Part shown: one piece after another, positions 34,175-44,200 of the stretch
Position numbering within the stretch: position 1 is the stretch's first letter
Layout of the letters: each line of letters starts with the position of its first letter
Assembly (NCBI RefSeq): GCF_011947225.1
Contig: NZ_JAATVW010000017.1
Location: 62,001-126,000 of the forward strand
Source of the DNA: Planosporangium flavigriseum
GTDB taxonomy: Bacteria; Actinomycetota; Actinomycetes; Mycobacteriales; Micromonosporaceae
DNA: 64,000 nucleotides
Direction of reading: 5' to 3'
Position numbers and translations under genes: made by a program
Notes under the pieces: model-generated
The model's database searches: none
What the model saw: the letters and a program-made list of their open reading frames with translations, nothing else
Told to the model about the DNA's origin: nothing

Positions 34175-34930
34175 ATGTCTGCACCGATCTTCCCGGAATC
34201 AGGCGGGGACGGCCCCAACGAGGTCGGACCCTCCGTCGAACCGTTTGTGGTCGATCACCACCTGGTGAACAAGATCAAAGCCCAGGCCATCATCGACGCG
34301 GGCTATTGCCGCGAGCAGGACGGCCAGGTGTACTCGGACGAGATGCAGCTAAAGGTCGCCATGCTTGAGGCGATGATTAACCAGCATGTCGCCAAGGGCC
34401 AGCGCGACCTTGCAAAACGGGCGATCACAAAGTTCGAGTTGTACGCCGAGATGCTCCCGAACGCGCCGGGCGTTGAGTCATTGCCACGCACTCCCGAGGA
34501 AGCGGCGGCTCAAGATCAGCTGAAGAAAACGCTTTGGAGCTGGTTGAACGCCGGCACTACCGGATACGTGCAGGTGCGGGTCGCAGAATTAGGATACGTA
34601 CTATGCGAAGCTCCGGTCTCTCGCACGAAGGTCAACGAAGAGACCGGGAGGCGAGAACCAACGACGGAGACCGGCCGATTTCTTACCACCAATCGTCAGC
34701 TCATTCTCAACCACTACACGACCCCGGCGGGAACCCGCTTCCTCGCTGCCGCCCGCAAGCTCGACGCACAGCTCGGACTTGTAACCGCGCGCCGCCCCGA
34801 GCTCGCGGAACCCATTGAGAAGCAACTGAGCGTGGTGCTAAGGCAGGCGCTGGAATCCATTCGGCACGCTGATGTCCGGCAGGCGGCGGCGCTGACGCGT
34901 GATCACACTGATGACGCCGAGCAGGCGTGA
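34175..34930 (+). CDS. hypothetical protein of plasmid or phage type
   Basis: 251 residues from ATG 34175. The sequence is soluble and helical, with LVNKIKAQAIIDAGYCREQDGQVYSDEMQLKVAMLEAMI, a central KKTLWSWLNAGTTGYVQVRVAELGYVL and a C-terminal helix (EPIEKQLSVVLRQALESIRHADVRQAAAL). No family recognised. It is followed after four bases by a gene with a ParB/DUF6192-like pattern. Codon use is less GC-biased than in the flanking metabolic genes. The pair looks like remains of an integrated plasmid or conjugative element. Confidence 0.6.
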   Translation: MSAPIFPESGGDGPNEVGPSVEPFVVDHHLVNKIKAQAIIDAGYCREQDGQVYSDEMQLKVAMLEAMINQHVAKGQRDLAKRAITKFELYAEMLPNAPGVESLPRTPEEAAAQDQLKKTLWSWLNAGTTGYVQVRVAELGYVLCEAPVSRTKVNEETGRREPTTETGRFLTTNRQLILNHYTTPAGTRFLAAARKLDAQLGLVTARRPELAEPIEKQLSVVLRQALESIRHADVRQAAALTRDHTDDAEQA

Positions 34931-34934
34931 GCCC

Positions 34935-35804
34935 ATGGAGACCTTGCTCCCAGACGAGTGGGACGACTGGCTAGCGGAGGGGGAGCGACTACTCAGCGCG
35001 CCGCCACTCCGCCGTAGCGATCAGTCTGCCCGCGGTTTCGAAGACCCCAAGTTCGCGCTCGGTGATTTCTTAACCAACATCCCTCTTGACTTGGTTGAAC
35101 GACTTGCCGAGGATCTTGACAGTGATCCTGCGCAGTTCCGTATATACCGCGAGGTTGCACTGAAGGTGCCGGCTGACCGGCGAGTTAAGGCGTCCTGGAC
35201 CGTCCATCGTGATCTGCGTGACCGCCTCGACCTACTGCGCGACGGCTTGACCGTGAGACAGGCCGTAGCTCGCGCTGGAAAGCGACAAATCGACTCGAAG
35301 GCGGACCAAAACCTGTCAGTTGAGGAGCGCGCGGCGAAGGTTCGGGCTTTCCTCGCCGATCCGGAGGTCTACGCCCTCATTGAACAGGAAATGACGCGCT
35401 CGCGGGCCGACCGAAAAGTGCGTCATGGGGCGCGACTAGTACACGAAGAACTAACGAAAAAAGAGAAGGCGGCACAAGCTGAACTACGCGAGCGGAGGGA
35501 AGCAAAATCACCGCTCGAAGCCACGCTCAAAGCCCAAATAGACGTACTTAGAGCTGCCCAGTTGGTGCACGCGATTAGAGAGTCACTGTCCGACTTGCCG
35601 GAACCCGAACGGCTCATCGACGCCCTGACTGAGTTAGACGCCCAGGTGGCCGCCACTCTCCTTCGAGGACAAACAACACATGAAAACGTGGTGGTCATTG
35701 ACGCTGAGTCGTGGCACGACCGGACTGCACGAGCGGCACTCGTCCACTCAGACCAGCGGTCGTCGTCGCCGACGGGGCGGGCCGTTATCGACTCGATCGA
35801 CTGA
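34935..35804 (+). CDS. DUF6192-like / ParB-like hypothetical protein
   Basis: 289 residues from ATG 34935. The segment LVERLAEDLDSDPAQFRIYREVALKVPADRRVKASWTVHRDL, followed by VRQAVARAGKRQ, resembles the helix-turn-helix region seen in DUF6192 and other plasmid-borne ParB-like regulators of Streptomyces relatives. A coiled coil follows (about 170-225, EELTKKEKAAQAELRERREAK). It forms an operon with the preceding gene. Likely DNA-binding, role unknown. The family name is given from memory of the motif and is uncertain. Confidence 0.55.
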   Translation: METLLPDEWDDWLAEGERLLSAPPLRRSDQSARGFEDPKFALGDFLTNIPLDLVERLAEDLDSDPAQFRIYREVALKVPADRRVKASWTVHRDLRDRLDLLRDGLTVRQAVARAGKRQIDSKADQNLSVEERAAKVRAFLADPEVYALIEQEMTRSRADRKVRHGARLVHEELTKKEKAAQAELRERREAKSPLEATLKAQIDVLRAAQLVHAIRESLSDLPEPERLIDALTELDAQVAATLLRGQTTHENVVVIDAESWHDRTARAALVHSDQRSSSPTGRAVIDSID

Positions 35805-36433
35805 CGGCCCGCCCGCGTTCGGCCACTAGGGCCGCCTTGTTTGGGTCTACGCCTTCTACTCCTGTCCCGAAGCCATCCCGTTCGCCATCGACCCACCCTT
35901 CGGGGAGCGGGCACGGCCCGGGCCGCCACGTCGAACAGACCGTGAGGTAGGTACGGATGCTGGCGGTCCGGGCGGCGGTCTGCTCGGCTTGCCCGGGTCG
36001 ACGGCGGGCGAGATGGCCTAGAGCAACCATCCACCCGCTGCAACCCGCCTACGGATCTTGGCCATCCTGGAGCCGGAGCGCCCCCGCGGGAGACAAAGAG
36101 CCCAACCATCGCGGCGCGCAACTTGCGCTACGGCGCGGCGTGGCTGCCACGCCGCGCCCCCAACTCGCCGCCGGCCGGCTGTCGGTCCACTCACATCAGC
36201 TGCCCTCGGCGCTGTCCGTTCTTCGACGGCCCGAAGGCTTTGCGCTGTTCGCGCCAGCCGATGGGCGTGAGCCTGGTCGCCGCCGAGCACGAGCGGGAGC
36301 GGCGGCCAGGCGCCCTGTCGGCGGTGCGGGCGGCCCGTCTCGGGCCGCCTCGAAGACGTTCAGAAGCCGCTCCCAGTTCGGAAGTAACTGCCGACGCTGG
36401 CCGGTTTCCAGCCGGGTGCAGGCCGGCAGGCGC
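35805..36433. other. convergent intergenic region, no gene recognised
   Basis: 629 bases between a rightward and a leftward gene. Frames exist on both strands but look like chance openings of GC-rich sequence. The only clear structure is a strong hairpin at 36132-36158, annotated separately. Confidence 0.5.
36132..36158. terminator. 12-bp stem hairpin, likely bidirectional terminator
   Basis: GGCGCGGCGTGG, then a CTG loop, then CCACGCCGCGCC is a perfect inverted repeat. It lies between convergent genes and lacks a U-run, which is common for actinobacterial terminators. Confidence 0.6.
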
Positions 36434-37735
36434 TTAGCCAGAATCCCGAACACGGTGGCCATGTAAATGAGCCATGATCGCCTGGTTGGCCTCCCACCCG
36501 TCTGGGAACTTCACCGGCACGTTCAGGTGCACCGGCTCCGTCGATGGATGAGCGTCCAGCAGCTCCGGTATCCCGGCCCGCGCCACCACGATGCACGCGT
36601 GCCGATGCCGTGACGCCAGCACGCACAGCCGCCCCGACTCCAGGTGGAACGCCGTCGCATCGCGCCGCCCCGAGAGCGGGTGCAGCACGATCGTCACGTC
36701 GTACTCGCGGCCCTGGAGCCGGTTCGCCGTGTCGACGGTGATCTCCGACGACTCGGGCAGGTACGACCGGATCGCCGCCACCTGGTCGCGGTGCGCCGCC
36801 CCGATCGCGACCCGAGCCTCCGTCACCGGCGCACCATCAGGCGCGACCTCCGAATACGCCACAGCCCCGCGCTCCACCACCCGCTGAGCCAGCGCAGCAC
36901 ACGCCGCAGCCGCCTCGGCATCGGTACGCAGCGTGTGCTGGGACGGCAGCTCATACAGCGCCCACCCGGTGGCAGCCGCCATCTCCACGGCGGCGTCGAC
37001 CGCCCCGCCACCAACACCAGAGGTGGACAACGACAACCGACGGTCCCCCTCACCCGTCCCCGACGTGAACTCCGCGAACGGATAGAACGCCTGCGACACC
37101 ACCGGCGCCGCCGAGTACGGCAGCCGCCACGACACCGGCAGCCGGTGCACCGGCAGATCGGGGTTGTGCCGCAACAACACCGCCACCGCGCTCTGCATCG
37201 GGTCCCACGTCAGCCCGGTCCACCGCTCGCTCTCCACGACGGAGAACGGGTCGAGCTGCCCCGGATCCCCCACGAACAAAGCCTTATCGAACCGGTTCGC
37301 GATGCGCAGCAGCATGTCCGAGCGCATCTGGTATGCCTCGTCCACGATCGCCCACGGCCACTGCCCCTCCGACAGCGTGGCCCACTTCGCGGCCGTACCA
37401 ATCACAATCAGCGCCGGTCCGAGGTCGGCCACCTTCGACCCGACCGTCACGGAGGCATGCTGAGCGACCCGCGGTGGCGCCACGTACCCCTGCGCCGACA
37501 GCCGCCCGATCCCCACCCCCGGCGGCAGTGCCGGCACCAGCCGGGCGATCAGGTCGTCCACCTGCTCATTCGTCTGCGCCACAATCATCAGCGGCAGCTG
37601 ACCCGACGACACCATCGAAGAAGTAGCCCGCACAACGAGCGTCGACTTCCCCGCCCCCGGCGGCGAGTCGACGACAACCCCCCGATGCAATCCCGACGTC
37701 AAGTCTGCAAGCACCGCAGGCAGTACATCGCTCAC
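36434..37735 (-). CDS. superfamily 1 (Upf1-like) helicase/ATPase
   Basis: 433 residues from GTG 37735, which overlaps the stop of the preceding gene by four bases. Motifs in order are VVVDSPPGAGKSTLVV (Walker A, about 21-35), AIVDEAYQM (motif II), FVGDPGQLDPFSVVE (motif III), VDTANRLQGREYDVTIVLHP (motif V) and VLASRHRHACIVV (motif VI). This is the order of Upf1/Dna2-type SF1B helicases. It is the last gene of a four-gene leftward operon that also encodes a Cas4/Dna2-like Fe-S nuclease. Nuclease and helicase are thus separate genes here, whereas Dna2 carries both in one chain. Confidence 0.75.
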   Translation of the reverse strand: MSDVLPAVLADLTSGLHRGVVVDSPPGAGKSTLVVRATSSMVSSGQLPLMIVAQTNEQVDDLIARLVPALPPGVGIGRLSAQGYVAPPRVAQHASVTVGSKVADLGPALIVIGTAAKWATLSEGQWPWAIVDEAYQMRSDMLLRIANRFDKALFVGDPGQLDPFSVVESERWTGLTWDPMQSAVAVLLRHNPDLPVHRLPVSWRLPYSAAPVVSQAFYPFAEFTSGTGEGDRRLSLSTSGVGGGAVDAAVEMAAATGWALYELPSQHTLRTDAEAAAACAALAQRVVERGAVAYSEVAPDGAPVTEARVAIGAAHRDQVAAIRSYLPESSEITVDTANRLQGREYDVTIVLHPLSGRRDATAFHLESGRLCVLASRHRHACIVVARAGIPELLDAHPSTEPVHLNVPVKFPDGWEANQAIMAHLHGHRVRDSG

Positions 37736-39192
37736 GACCAGTCCTCCGCCGCGTCCTCGTCGTCCGGCACGTACTCCACCGGCGGCCCGCCGTGCGTCCA
37801 CGGCGTCTCCTCCCGCGACGGGAAGGCCGCCGGCGCCTGGTACGACTCCGTCAGCGTCGTGTACGTCAACCGCTCCCCCACCTCGGGCACGCTCCCCGGC
37901 GGCGTGGTCAGCCCTCGCCCCATCCCGCCCGACAGCTCAAGCACCACGTCAGGCCCGGACACCGAAACAAACGAACCCGTCTGGGACGGCCGAGCCGGCG
38001 ACACCACCGACGCTCCCGGCCCCAACAGCACAGGATCCTCAGACCGCACAGTCACATGCGGCCGCAGCACCCTCCGCTTACCGCTGTCGTCGATCCGGTC
38101 AGGCGAGGAAGCAATCACAGTGCCAGCAAAGGCTTCCCCGGACAGCCGGTACTCCGCCAACAGCAACGGGTCGTCGTACGCCCGCTGCGCGTCATACAGC
38201 GCCTGCGCCCGCTCTAGCCGCGCCAGGCGTTGCGCCGCCGCGACCGCCACATCCCGCTTGGCCTGCGGATACCCGCCCTCGGCGACGTACGACGCGAACC
38301 CGGTGAACGCGTCCCGGTCCGCGGTCCAGCGCTGTTCCACCCGAGCCCCCGGCGGCAGCCCCCGCAGCAGCGAGACCCCGCGCCACATCAGCTCCCACGT
38401 CGGCATCAACTGCGACCGCAGCGCAGACTCCAACATGGATAGTGAGCCGGCCTCGATCGCCGGCGCCAGCACCTCGTTGTCGAACGTCGGGTCCGTCGCC
38501 GGCCCGGCCGGCGGCCACGTCAGCGGATCTTCCGCCTCCAGTGCCGCCTCAGCGCCAGACATACCGGAAGGCGGGTCGATCCAGCCGACCAGCGCCGCCA
38601 GGTTGGCGTCCTCGACGGCACTCTGCCCCGTCGCCCAGTGCATGCTGAGCGCGCCGGTCATGCTCACAAGCAAGGACGAGCCAGGGTACTCGGAACGCTC
38701 CGCGAAGAAGGTCAGCCACCGCCCGAGCAACGGCACCGAGGCGTCGACCGCGTACTCCCCCTCGGTACGCCGGAAGCGCGTCGACCGCCCGAACAGCCGC
38801 ACGAACCCGACGCCACCACCGTTCGGTACCAGAATCTGCGGCGCGTCGACGTACCGTTCCCGTGGCTCGGTGTTCCGACCGGCCGGCACGGTCTCCGTCT
38901 CTCCGCAGAAACTGTCCACATACGACAGCAGGATGGCAGCCAGCTTTGCGGCGAACTCGAACCGTTGATCCCGGTTACGCGGCTGCGGCACGAAAAGCAA
39001 CTGCGGCGCGTCAGGCGACGATCCGACCAGCGCCGCCAGCGGTGCGTTCGCCTCCCCCGCGAGCGCCAACGGCACAAACACCAACGGTCGTGAAGACAGA
39101 TGCACATGTCGAACGGTCGCGATCGGCTGGGCGACCCCGGACGATACCGCCGACACCCTTGCGAGGGCCGTCAGCGCGCTCACGACAGGCAC
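37732..39192 (-). CDS. hypothetical protein between Fe-S nuclease and SF1 helicase
   Basis: Up to 486 residues. GTG 39192 gives a 13-base overlap with the nuclease gene, and GTG 39183 a 4-base GTGA overlap; the latter pattern is used by its neighbours. The N-terminal part is rich in beta strands and Ala/Val (RPLVFVPLALAGEANAPLAALVG, QLLFVPQPRNRDQRFEF). There is a helical centre with LERAQALYDAQRAYDDPLLLAEY, and an acidic C terminus (YVPDDEDAAEDW). No recognised family or catalytic motif. Tight coupling on both sides suggests it belongs to a complex with the nuclease and helicase. Confidence 0.65.
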   Translation of the reverse strand: MPVVSALTALARVSAVSSGVAQPIATVRHVHLSSRPLVFVPLALAGEANAPLAALVGSSPDAPQLLFVPQPRNRDQRFEFAAKLAAILLSYVDSFCGETETVPAGRNTEPRERYVDAPQILVPNGGGVGFVRLFGRSTRFRRTEGEYAVDASVPLLGRWLTFFAERSEYPGSSLLVSMTGALSMHWATGQSAVEDANLAALVGWIDPPSGMSGAEAALEAEDPLTWPPAGPATDPTFDNEVLAPAIEAGSLSMLESALRSQLMPTWELMWRGVSLLRGLPPGARVEQRWTADRDAFTGFASYVAEGGYPQAKRDVAVAAAQRLARLERAQALYDAQRAYDDPLLLAEYRLSGEAFAGTVIASSPDRIDDSGKRRVLRPHVTVRSEDPVLLGPGASVVSPARPSQTGSFVSVSGPDVVLELSGGMGRGLTTPPGSVPEVGERLTYTTLTESYQAPAAFPSREETPWTHGGPPVEYVPDDEDAAEDWS

Positions 39193-40277
39193 TCCGAGCG
39201 CAGCTTGGCCGCGAACCGCAGCATCTCAGCCGCCTCTATCTCGTCTTCCGCCGGAGGAACAGCCCCCGAGGCCAGGGACAGCGCATGAGACACCGACGAA
39301 ACCCCGCCCAGCTCCTCGCGTACCGACTTCCCCAGAGCGGCCGTCGACCCGCGCGCCTCGTGCCGGCAGAAGAACGCCAGCTCGCAGTTGGCCAGGCACT
39401 CCGGCGAGTACCGGGCGTCGATCTGCCCCATGCCGTCGACCAGCTCGGCGACCGGTCGCTGCGGCACGCCGGCGTCATCGACCTGCAGGTCAAAGGTCAA
39501 CGATGGCGACAGCCCGTCGACGATGGCGTCGATCCGCCCCATCCGGGCCAGCTGCCGTTCCAGTACCGAAAGCTTCTTCCGCACGTCGACCAGCGTCGCG
39601 ACCGGGCGGTTGGAGAAGTTCTCCGGGCACACCAGCACCACGTCGTGCGAAACGAGACCGGGGTCGTAGCCGGCCTCGGCAAGGAGCCGGCGCATCGCGA
39701 GCACGTACACCGCGGACTGGGTCGCGGCCGCGGACACCTTCGTACCGTCAGCTTTTCCATCAATCACAGCGAACGACTTGATTTCGACGACGTAGAACTT
39801 CCCGCCGAACTGCAGCGCGATCAGGTCGGGCTCGAGGTAGACCCACCGGCCGCCGACCTCCAGCCGCAGCAGCGGGTGGTCGAACAGCGTCCCGGCGTCC
39901 TCGTCGCCGTCAGCGGCGCGGGTCAGCAACTCCCGCGACCGGTCAGCTCGGGCGTCCAGCTGGTTGACCGACTCCAGGTCGTCGTACGCCGCGGCCCCGA
40001 TCGGCAGCGCCAGCACCTCGCGCAGCAGGCGGAGCAGCTCGGCACACCCATTGGCCTTCAGCTGCGCCTCAAAGACGTTGCCCCGTGTGATGGCGAACTG
40101 CGACTGGCCGAACCGCGCCGGGAACCCCACGTGCGACGCGAGCCGCTCCTTGTCGATGCCGGCCGCGTCCATCACCGCCCGCCGCGAGCATCCCGGGTTC
40201 GTGGTGAGCGCGGCGATCGTACGCGCGTTGTGGCTTTTCGGCGCGGCAGCGCCGCGCAGGCACTCAAGGTTAGTCAT
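39180..40277 (-). CDS. PD-(D/E)XK nuclease with Cas4/AddB-like Cys cluster
   Basis: 365 residues. The catalytic core is clear: YLEPDLIALQFGGKFYVVEIKSF (about 146-169) gives the Asp and Glu-x-Lys of a PD-(D/E)XK fold. A Cys near residue 30 (NPGCSRRAV) and a C-terminal CLANCELAFFC (about 291-302, C-x3-C-x5-C) match the one-plus-three Cys layout of the Fe-S cluster in Cas4, AddB and Dna2 nucleases. It lies in one operon with an SF1 helicase, two genes downstream. A role in processing or degrading DNA ends is expected. The Fe-S cluster is inferred from the Cys pattern. Confidence 0.75.
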   Translation of the reverse strand: MTNLECLRGAAAPKSHNARTIAALTTNPGCSRRAVMDAAGIDKERLASHVGFPARFGQSQFAITRGNVFEAQLKANGCAELLRLLREVLALPIGAAAYDDLESVNQLDARADRSRELLTRAADGDEDAGTLFDHPLLRLEVGGRWVYLEPDLIALQFGGKFYVVEIKSFAVIDGKADGTKVSAAATQSAVYVLAMRRLLAEAGYDPGLVSHDVVLVCPENFSNRPVATLVDVRKKLSVLERQLARMGRIDAIVDGLSPSLTFDLQVDDAGVPQRPVAELVDGMGQIDARYSPECLANCELAFFCRHEARGSTAALGKSVREELGGVSSVSHALSLASGAVPPAEDEIEAAEMLRFAAKLRSECLS

Positions 40278-40280
40278 TAC

Positions 40281-41048
40281 TCACAAACCCCCGTTGACCT
40301 GGGAAACTGCCCGCATTCGGCTGCCGAACAACTGCGCCGCGTCGTCAAGTTTGGTACGGGCTCGCTCGGCGGCCGCTTCGCGGTGCGACCGGTCGGCGTC
40401 TTCGTGGACCGCGAGCTCGGCTCGGGCCGCCCGCGCCACCACCTCGGGCTGCACCTCGGCGAAGCCGGGAGCGGCGGCGCCGGGGATGTTCTCGGCGAAC
40501 CGCCAGAGCAGCTTTGTCGCCGCGGGAGCCCGCTCCACCTGCTCGGCGATGCGGATCGCCGCGGTGAGGAAGTCGACGCGGGCACTGAGCGGCCCGACGA
40601 TGCGGCGGCTCAGCGGCCAGGTCGAGACCGCTAGCAGCCCGCGCGCCGGCGCGAGCAGGTCGGCGGTCAGGGCGGAGCAGAGATAGTACGGGCGCTGCCG
40701 TGGCGCCGAGCGGAACGACCGCTCCTCGTCCCGGCGGAGGCTGGTGAGCCGCGCGCCGACGATCTCCCCGGCGAAGAACGCTTCGTGTACGGCGATGACG
40801 AGCTTCGGCGCGGCCGGGGCGCCGAGCAGGGTCAGCGCGTTGTGTACCTGGTCACGGAGCGGGACCAGTGGCGCGTCCGGCATCTTTTCAACGAGCCCGT
40901 CCAGCGCGGCGTCCCACTCCCGCTCGGCCCGCCGCAGCTCGGCGCGCAGGACCCTGGCCTGGGCCCGGTCGCCGGCCAGGACGGTCTGCCGCACGGCCGT
41001 ACGCAGCTCGTCGATGCGGCGCTCAAGCGTCTCTACCGGGGTGGGCAC
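40281..41048 (-). CDS. hypothetical coiled-coil protein
   Basis: 255 residues from GTG 41048. The N-terminal 50 residues form a likely coiled coil (VETLERRIDELRTAVRQTVLAGDRAQARVLRAELRRAE). The rest is helical and Ala-rich with an Arg-rich middle (LTSLRRDEERSFRSAPRQRPYY), ending in AERARTKLDDAAQLF. No family recognised. It is the first gene of the four-gene leftward operon, three bases before the Fe-S nuclease gene, and is divergent from the DruH-like gene. Confidence 0.65.
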   Translation of the reverse strand: MPTPVETLERRIDELRTAVRQTVLAGDRAQARVLRAELRRAEREWDAALDGLVEKMPDAPLVPLRDQVHNALTLLGAPAAPKLVIAVHEAFFAGEIVGARLTSLRRDEERSFRSAPRQRPYYLCSALTADLLAPARGLLAVSTWPLSRRIVGPLSARVDFLTAAIRIAEQVERAPAATKLLWRFAENIPGAAAPGFAEVQPEVVARAARAELAVHEDADRSHREAAAERARTKLDDAAQLFGSRMRAVSQVNGGL

Positions 41049-41224
41049 CGGCAGACACTACGAGTTCCAGTGTTTTCCAGCAATCACCAGTTCAGATGAT
41101 GGCCACCACCCGCAGGGCTACATACAGTGACACTGCCGCTCAATTAGGGTGCCTCAATTAGCTTCCGCAAGGGATATTCAGCGCAATCGCAAGATCCCGA
41201 CATGGCTTCGCAGGAGGAGGGGTC
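41049..41224. promoter_or_regulatory. divergent promoter region with repeated CTCAATTAG
   Basis: The 176 bases separate two divergent operons. The 9-mer CTCAATTAG occurs twice (41139-41147 and 41153-41161), 14 bases apart, and stands out as AT-rich in GC-rich surroundings. It may be a regulator site or part of the promoters. An AGGAGGAGG box just before 41225 sets the start of the rightward operon. Confidence 0.5.
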
Positions 41225-44200
41225 TTGTCACGGGCGACAGAGACACTCGCGGAGCGGGAAGTGCTCTGGCAACCGCGCCTTCGAGCGGTGTCGCTCGTCT
41301 GCGAGCTCGACATCCCCGAAAACGAGGTACGGACAACCCTGTGGCACCTGGGCGAGCTGTACGCCAAGGTGTACGAGCGGGAACGGCACCTCCGGTTACT
41401 CAACCGGCTCTCCGCCTGCGTCGTGGTCGGGTTGGCGGGGATCGGCGCCGTCGAGTATCAACAGGGGGCGTTCTGGCCCGCTGTCAGCGACCAGATGGAC
41501 ATGCAGCTCAACAACGACGACAAGAAGCTGCTTGGGGAGGCGTTCCGACACGGGCTGGACCGGTTTGGGCTGGCGCGCTTCACGAACTTCAGCAGGATCA
41601 ATGTCGACGAGATCCTCATGCACTCCGGGATCCCCCTGTTCTGCCTCGGCGACTTCCTGAACGCCCTCCTGCGTCAGCAGGCATTGGACCCGGACGTACT
41701 GACCCCCGAAGAGTTCATGGAATGGGCGACCGGCCCCGGCCGGGAGTCTCGGCTCCACGCCCTCGACAAGCCGGTTCAGCGCCTACTCTGGCACGGCGGC
41801 GTCTATGTCGAAGACCTGGTCGACCGCTGTCTGGAGCTGGTCGACCGGCTGCGGGAGCCGGCGTTCGTCAACGACGGTCTGCAGCTGCCGGACAGCCTGG
41901 TGGCAAAGGCGCTCGACCTCGCCAAGTCGGGGTTGCTCAACCTCTCGTCGGCCCGGGAGACGGGTGCGGGGCTGGGGACCCGCCCCCGTCTTCTCCTGGA
42001 GCCGTACGGGCGGGGCCTGATGGCCTGGCTGCCCCCGATCCCGGACGCGCCCCTCGGCCAGGTGGAGTGGGACCTCGTCATCGGAGGGCAACCGCAGACG
42101 GTTCGGAGCCGCTCGGTTCTCCCGGCGGCGAGGGACACCGCACCGGCCGTCAGCGTGCCGCTCCCCCGGCCGGTCCGGGAAGTCGAGGTGGACCTGCGCG
42201 AATTCGACCTCAGCCTCGCGCTTCCGGTGGTCGACGCCGAGGACCCGCTCATGGTCTTCACGGACGAGGGCCGGCGGATCCCGGCGTCGGCCAGTTTGCC
42301 GCCGACCTCGGTGTGGCTGATGCACCCGCGAGGCGAGGATAGCGACGGCCCGGACCCGGTCGAGTTCAGTGGCTCACCCGTCCACGAGGACGAGCCCGCA
42401 GCTCCGTACGGATGGGCCGGCTGGCGGTTGCGACGGGTCAATCTCGCCGACGTGGCCCGGATCCGGCTCCGGGACAAGCCATGGCGAAACGTCGAAGGCG
42501 GTCGCCGCCCGCAGCTGGACTTGACGTCCCCGGTTCGGCACGTACGCAGCCGCCTAGACTCGCCGGTGTGGACCGAGGCGCCGAATCTGATTCTCCCGGC
42601 TGACCCGGGCACCACGACGGGCTGGACGATCCGCATCCGCCGGCCGGGCTCACCGCAGGCGCTGTCCGTCCAGGACATCGAGGTGTCCGAGGATACCCGG
42701 ATCGATCCGTGGCAGGGCGTGAAGCGCCCGCTTGTCGGCGCGTACGAAATCGCCGTCCGAGGACCGCTCGGCCGGGGTATCTCGCAGCGGTTCGAGTTCG
42801 CGGAGGGCTTCGCCGCGTCGTGGACGCCGGAGTGGCGCGAGCTGGGTTACGGCGGGCTTCAGGCGTGCAGCGTCGGCGCCACCGCCGCAGACCCGGAGCT
42901 GCACCTCAACCCGGCGGTCGTGCGACTGGCGCCCGAGCAGGCCAGCGCCGACTTCATCGTCGCCGCCCACGGCGAGGAGTACGCGCTCCGGGTGACCCCG
43001 CCCCATCTTGCGGTGCAGCACGGCGGCACGGGCGCCAGAGCTGAGTGGGCGCTACGCCCGCTCCGCCTCGACACCGAGGCCGTCGGCGAGGGCCACCTGA
43101 TGGTGTTGCTGCCGGGCAACGTCCGGGCCGACTTGGTCGTCTTCAACGGCGCGGAGCAGGCGCAGCGGATTCCCGCGAGCGGCGCGTCGAGGCCCGGAAC
43201 GGCCAGATTCGAACTGGCCCGCGTTGCTGAGACGGTACAGGCGCTCGGCACCGCGGAACTCAAGGTCGACCTACACGGCCTGCTGTTTCCTGTGGCGAAG
43301 TGCGTTCCGCGCAGCCTCGCCAAGGGGGTGCGGATCGACGACAGCGGCTGCCTCGTGGTGGCGGGCGCAACCGCGGCCGAAGGCTTGACGGCCGGGATCT
43401 ACCGGGGCCTCGCGCCATGGCAGGAGCCGTACGTGACGGCCGTACATGGCGACCTGCGCAGCTCGCCGTTGCCGGACTCCGTCACGGCGGCGGGAGACCT
43501 CGTCGTACACCTGCGGATCGATGATCCGTGGGTGCCACAGGACTGGCCGCGGTGGCCCGAGCCCACCAACACCTTCCTGATCCGAGACCGGCCGTGGCGA
43601 GCCACCGACGGCGGTGACAGCGATGAGGTGGCGCTGTCGCGGTACCTCGCCGGTGCCGGTCCCCTGCCGATGTCGTCCGGCGCCACCAGGCTGGCGTTCA
43701 ACCTGTACGACCGCGCCGACGACCTCAAGGCTCTCGGTGCGCACGGAGACCTGCGTGCCGTTGCCGCGAAGCTCATCACGGCGGAGCCCACCACCGCTTT
43801 GCAATCCATATTGGAGGGACGGCCGGCGCCGGCCACCACTGTGGCACCCCTCATCCACGCAGGGTTTGCGGCGCTCCCGCCGCGGCGCTACCTGACCGAC
43901 GATGACGAGGTCTCGCTGTGGGTTATCAATCCCCTGGCCGCGGTTCTTGCCTCCGCGCATCAGCTCGATGACATCATCGTCCGGTCGCCGCTGCACGAGC
44001 GGCTCCTCACGGTCTGCGGTGCGGAGCTCTTCGATCTGCTGCTGATCGGCGACCCGGATCCCCACGCCCGCATAGGTAGCTTCGACGCCAGCGCCGAGCT
44101 GCTCGCCCAGATGGACTCCGACAGCCTGGACGCGTTATGGGCCGCGACTCCGGTCGTACCCGGTGCTCTTCTCGACTGCGACGAGCGGATATCCGCCGCC

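Noticed and set aside
35805-36433. Genes in the convergent spacer
   Set aside because: Long frames in several phases are of Arg/Ala/Pro-rich composition typical of random GC-rich sequence; only the hairpin is convincing.
39180-40277. Cas4 as part of a CRISPR adaptation module
   Set aside because: The Cys and nuclease pattern is Cas4-like, but no Cas1, Cas2 or array lies in the window; the helicase partner points to a Dna2-like role.
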